NCBI GenBank assembly: GCA_025965155.1
Contig: JAOPXN010000098.1
Location: forward strand, 44,518-108,517
Direction: 5' to 3'
DNA: 64,000 nucleotides
Origin: Propionibacteriaceae bacterium
GTDB lineage: Bacteria; Actinomycetota; Actinomycetes; Propionibacteriales; Propionibacteriaceae
The stretch's first letter is position 1. Every line of letters begins with the position of its first letter. The translations under genes and the position numbers were made by a program. The notes beneath the pieces are model-generated. The model had not been told where the DNA came from. It did not search any database and saw only the letters and a program-made list of their open reading frames with translations. Positions 62,048-64,000 of the stretch are shown here, piece by piece.

Positions 62048-63976
62048 TCATGGCGCGACTGCGGCGGGGAGGTTGTTGTCGCCGGGTGTGTTGGTGTTGG
62101 GGGGTGTGATGGTGGTGGGGGGTTCGATGGTGGCGCGGCGGGGGTGGGTGTCGTGGCGGGGCCGTGGGCCGGGGTCGTCGATGTTGGCGCGGCGGGGTAG
62201 GTGTTGCACGGTGGCCCGGCCGAGGCCGCTGACCCGCCACAGGTCGGCGTAGTGCCCGCCGAGGCTGAGCAGCTCCTGGTGGGTGCCGCGTTCCACGATC
62301 CGGCCCCGGTCCAGCACCACGATCTGGCTGGCCTGGCGGACGGTGGTCAGGTTGTGGGAGATGATGATGGTGGCCCGGCCGGCCATCAGCCGGCGCAGCG
62401 GCTCGATCACCCGGTCGGTGGAGCTGACGTCCAGCCCGGTGGTCGGCTCGTCCAGCAGCAGCACCGGCGCGTCCCGCAGCATCGCCCGCGCGATCGCCAG
62501 CCGCTGCCCCTGCCCACCGGAGAGCCGGCGGCCGCGTTCGCCGATCTCGGTGTCGTAGCCCTGGGGCAGGGCGGTGATGAAGTCGTGGGCGTCCGCGGCG
62601 ACCGCGGCGGCGATGATCTCGTCCTCGGTCGCGTCGCCGCGGCCGTAGGTGATGTTGTCCCGCACCGTCCCGTCCAGCAGCAGCGTCTCCTGCAGCAGCA
62701 CCGCCACGTTGCGCCGCAACGACTCCAAGGTGAGGCTCTTCACATCCACACCGTCGAGCAGCACCCGGCCCGAGTCGGGGTCGTAGAACCGGACCAAGAT
62801 CTTGGCCAGGGTCGACTTCCCCGCCCCGCTGGCCCCGACCACCGCCACCGTCTCCCCCGGCGCCACCGAGAACGAGATCCCGTCCAACGCGGTCCCGGCC
62901 GCGTCCGGATAGCCGAACCGCACCTCTTGGACCTCCAGCCGGCCCCCGGAACGGCCGGCGTCGACCGCGTCGGCGGCGTCGTCGACCGCGGGCCGCTCGT
63001 CGAGGACCTGGATCACCCGCTCCGCACCGGCCGAGGCCGCGTAGGCCGAGTTCGCCAGGCTCCCCAGGCTCCGGACCGGGCCGTACAGACCACTCAGATA
63101 CGTCACGAACGCCAACAACCCACCCACCGACAGCTCACCTCGGGTCAACAGCCAGGCACCGGTCCCGATCACCGTCAACACCCCGAACAGCTCGATCAGG
63201 TCCACCAACGGGGTGTACAGCGACTTCAACCGGGCCGACGCCATCTCGGTGCGGTACTTGCTCTCCGCCTCGGTCTGGAACCGGCCGACCTGGCGCTCCT
63301 CCTGCCCGTACGCCTGGACCAGCGACACATTGCTCAACGTCTGCTCGACCACACTCCCGATCGCCCCCGACAACCGCTGCCGCTCCCGCGACAAGCTCTT
63401 GATCCGCCCCGAGAACCGGCGCGCCGTGTACCAGAACAACGGCGTCACCACCAACGCCACCAACGCCAGCTTCCACTGCAGCAAGAACAACGCCCCGACA
63501 AAGAACACCACCTGCAAAAACGACGACAGAAACGACGTCATCGCCGACAACACAAAACTCTCAATCGCCGCCACATCACCCGACATCCGCGTCAGCAGAT
63601 CCCCCAGCCGGCTCCGCTGATAAAAGCTCGGCGACAACCGCTGCAGATGCCGCAACAGATACGTCCGCAGCTCAATCAAAAACCGCTGACTCAACCACGT
63701 CGACAACATCCGATCCCCCGCCGACACCAACCCATCCACCAACGTCAAACCGATATAAATCCCAGCCACCACCGGAAACAGCCCGAAGTCCCGCGGAATC
63801 AACACATCATCAACCAAAACCTTGAACATCCAGATCTCCGCGGTCTCAATCGCCGGCGGCACCAACGCCACCACCAACGACACCACCAACCACCCACGCC
63901 GCGGCGCCGCAAACGGCCAGAACCGCCGAAAAATATCCCGGAACGCCACCTCCCGCGGAAACACAAACACGATCAA
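62048..63976 (-). CDS. ABC exporter, fused membrane and ATPase domains; start uncertain at the window edge
   Basis: 642 residues if it starts at the TTG at 63976; the frame stays open to the window edge, so the true start may lie outside. Type IV exporter membrane domain with six segments (about 25-320) and ATPase domain with Walker A VGASGAGKST, signature LSGGQGQRLAIARAML, Walker B VLLLDEPTTGLD and the switch His in IIISHNL. The last 50 residues are a low-complexity tail rich in Pro, Thr, Asn and Arg. Half-transporter that dimerises; heterodimer with a gene beyond the edge is possible. Substrate unknown (lipid, drug or peptide). Confidence 0.88.
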   Translation of the reverse strand: MIVFVFPREVAFRDIFRRFWPFAAPRRGWLVVSLVVALVPPAIETAEIWMFKVLVDDVLIPRDFGLFPVVAGIYIGLTLVDGLVSAGDRMLSTWLSQRFLIELRTYLLRHLQRLSPSFYQRSRLGDLLTRMSGDVAAIESFVLSAMTSFLSSFLQVVFFVGALFLLQWKLALVALVVTPLFWYTARRFSGRIKSLSRERQRLSGAIGSVVEQTLSNVSLVQAYGQEERQVGRFQTEAESKYRTEMASARLKSLYTPLVDLIELFGVLTVIGTGAWLLTRGELSVGGLLAFVTYLSGLYGPVRSLGSLANSAYAASAGAERVIQVLDERPAVDDAADAVDAGRSGGRLEVQEVRFGYPDAAGTALDGISFSVAPGETVAVVGASGAGKSTLAKILVRFYDPDSGRVLLDGVDVKSLTLESLRRNVAVLLQETLLLDGTVRDNITYGRGDATEDEIIAAAVAADAHDFITALPQGYDTEIGERGRRLSGGQGQRLAIARAMLRDAPVLLLDEPTTGLDVSSTDRVIEPLRRLMAGRATIIISHNLTTVRQASQIVVLDRGRIVERGTHQELLSLGGHYADLWRVSGLGRATVQHLPRRANIDDPGPRPRHDTHPRRATIEPPTTITPPNTNTPGDNNLPAAVAP

Positions 63977-64000
63977 GAAACCCTCTCCGCTACCACAACG

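Noticed and set aside
1..64000. CRISPR arrays, rRNA, phage or plasmid genes
   Set aside because: No regularly spaced short repeats, no rRNA-like stretches, and no integrase, capsid, replication or partition genes were seen on either strand.

Overview
The window is high-GC DNA with start codons often GTG, many 4-base ATGA/GTGA gene overlaps, Tat and lipoprotein signals and an IdeR/DtxR-type iron box. This points to an actinobacterium; the mix of sugar-acid catabolism, animal-type haem peroxidase and tripartite transporters would fit a Propionibacteriales-like soil organism, but the taxon is inference. No rRNA, tRNA, CRISPR array or intact insertion sequence was recognised.

Layout. 1-11.3 kb is ordinary chromosomal housekeeping: a truncated nucleoside-kinase-like gene, a GH15 lipoprotein, a SulP anion transporter, two CNNM/HlyC-CorC membrane proteins, a Tat-exported haem peroxidase, NhaA, a DUF4111 nucleotidyltransferase and an SRPBCC protein. 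11.3-16.2 kb is a four-gene siderophore-iron uptake operon (ATPase, binding protein, fused FecCD permease, siderophore-interacting reductase) behind an iron box. 16.4-22.3 kb holds a phosphotransferase, two membrane proteins and an OmpR-type two-component system. 22.4-28.6 kb has a GH51 arabinofuranosidase with a sulfatase, then a divergent module of a Cys-rich HTH regulator facing folE plus a ferredoxin-reductase-like flavoprotein.

28.9-44.8 kb is the most interesting block: a carbohydrate-acid island. It carries LacI and IclR regulators, a sugar ABC importer with a textbook promoter and LacI-type operator, a separate Gfo/Idh oxidoreductase, a translationally coupled cassette (SDR, enolase-superfamily enzyme, Gfo/Idh-PmoA fusion, M24-like protein lacking most metal ligands) and a divergent operon of KDPG-type aldolase, glycerate kinase, tartronate-semialdehyde reductase and galactarate/talarate dehydratase. 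Together the last four make a complete route from an aldarate to pyruvate plus phosphoglycerate.

45.6-57.7 kb links a CitA/CitB-type two-component system to a TctCBA tripartite tricarboxylate transporter, a universal stress protein, an RraA-type protein, the PEP synthase regulatory kinase/phosphatase and PEP synthase: uptake of a carboxylate and gluconeogenesis from pyruvate. The malic enzyme gene that ends this operon is a pseudogene with several frameshifts and a deletion over its catalytic loop. An undescribed dispersed repeat of about 200 bases occurs on both sides of this block (45.9 and 57.4 kb). 57.9-64 kb has an MFS exporter, an FMN/Fe-S glutamate-synthase-like protein, a small possible gene and an ABC exporter reaching the right edge.
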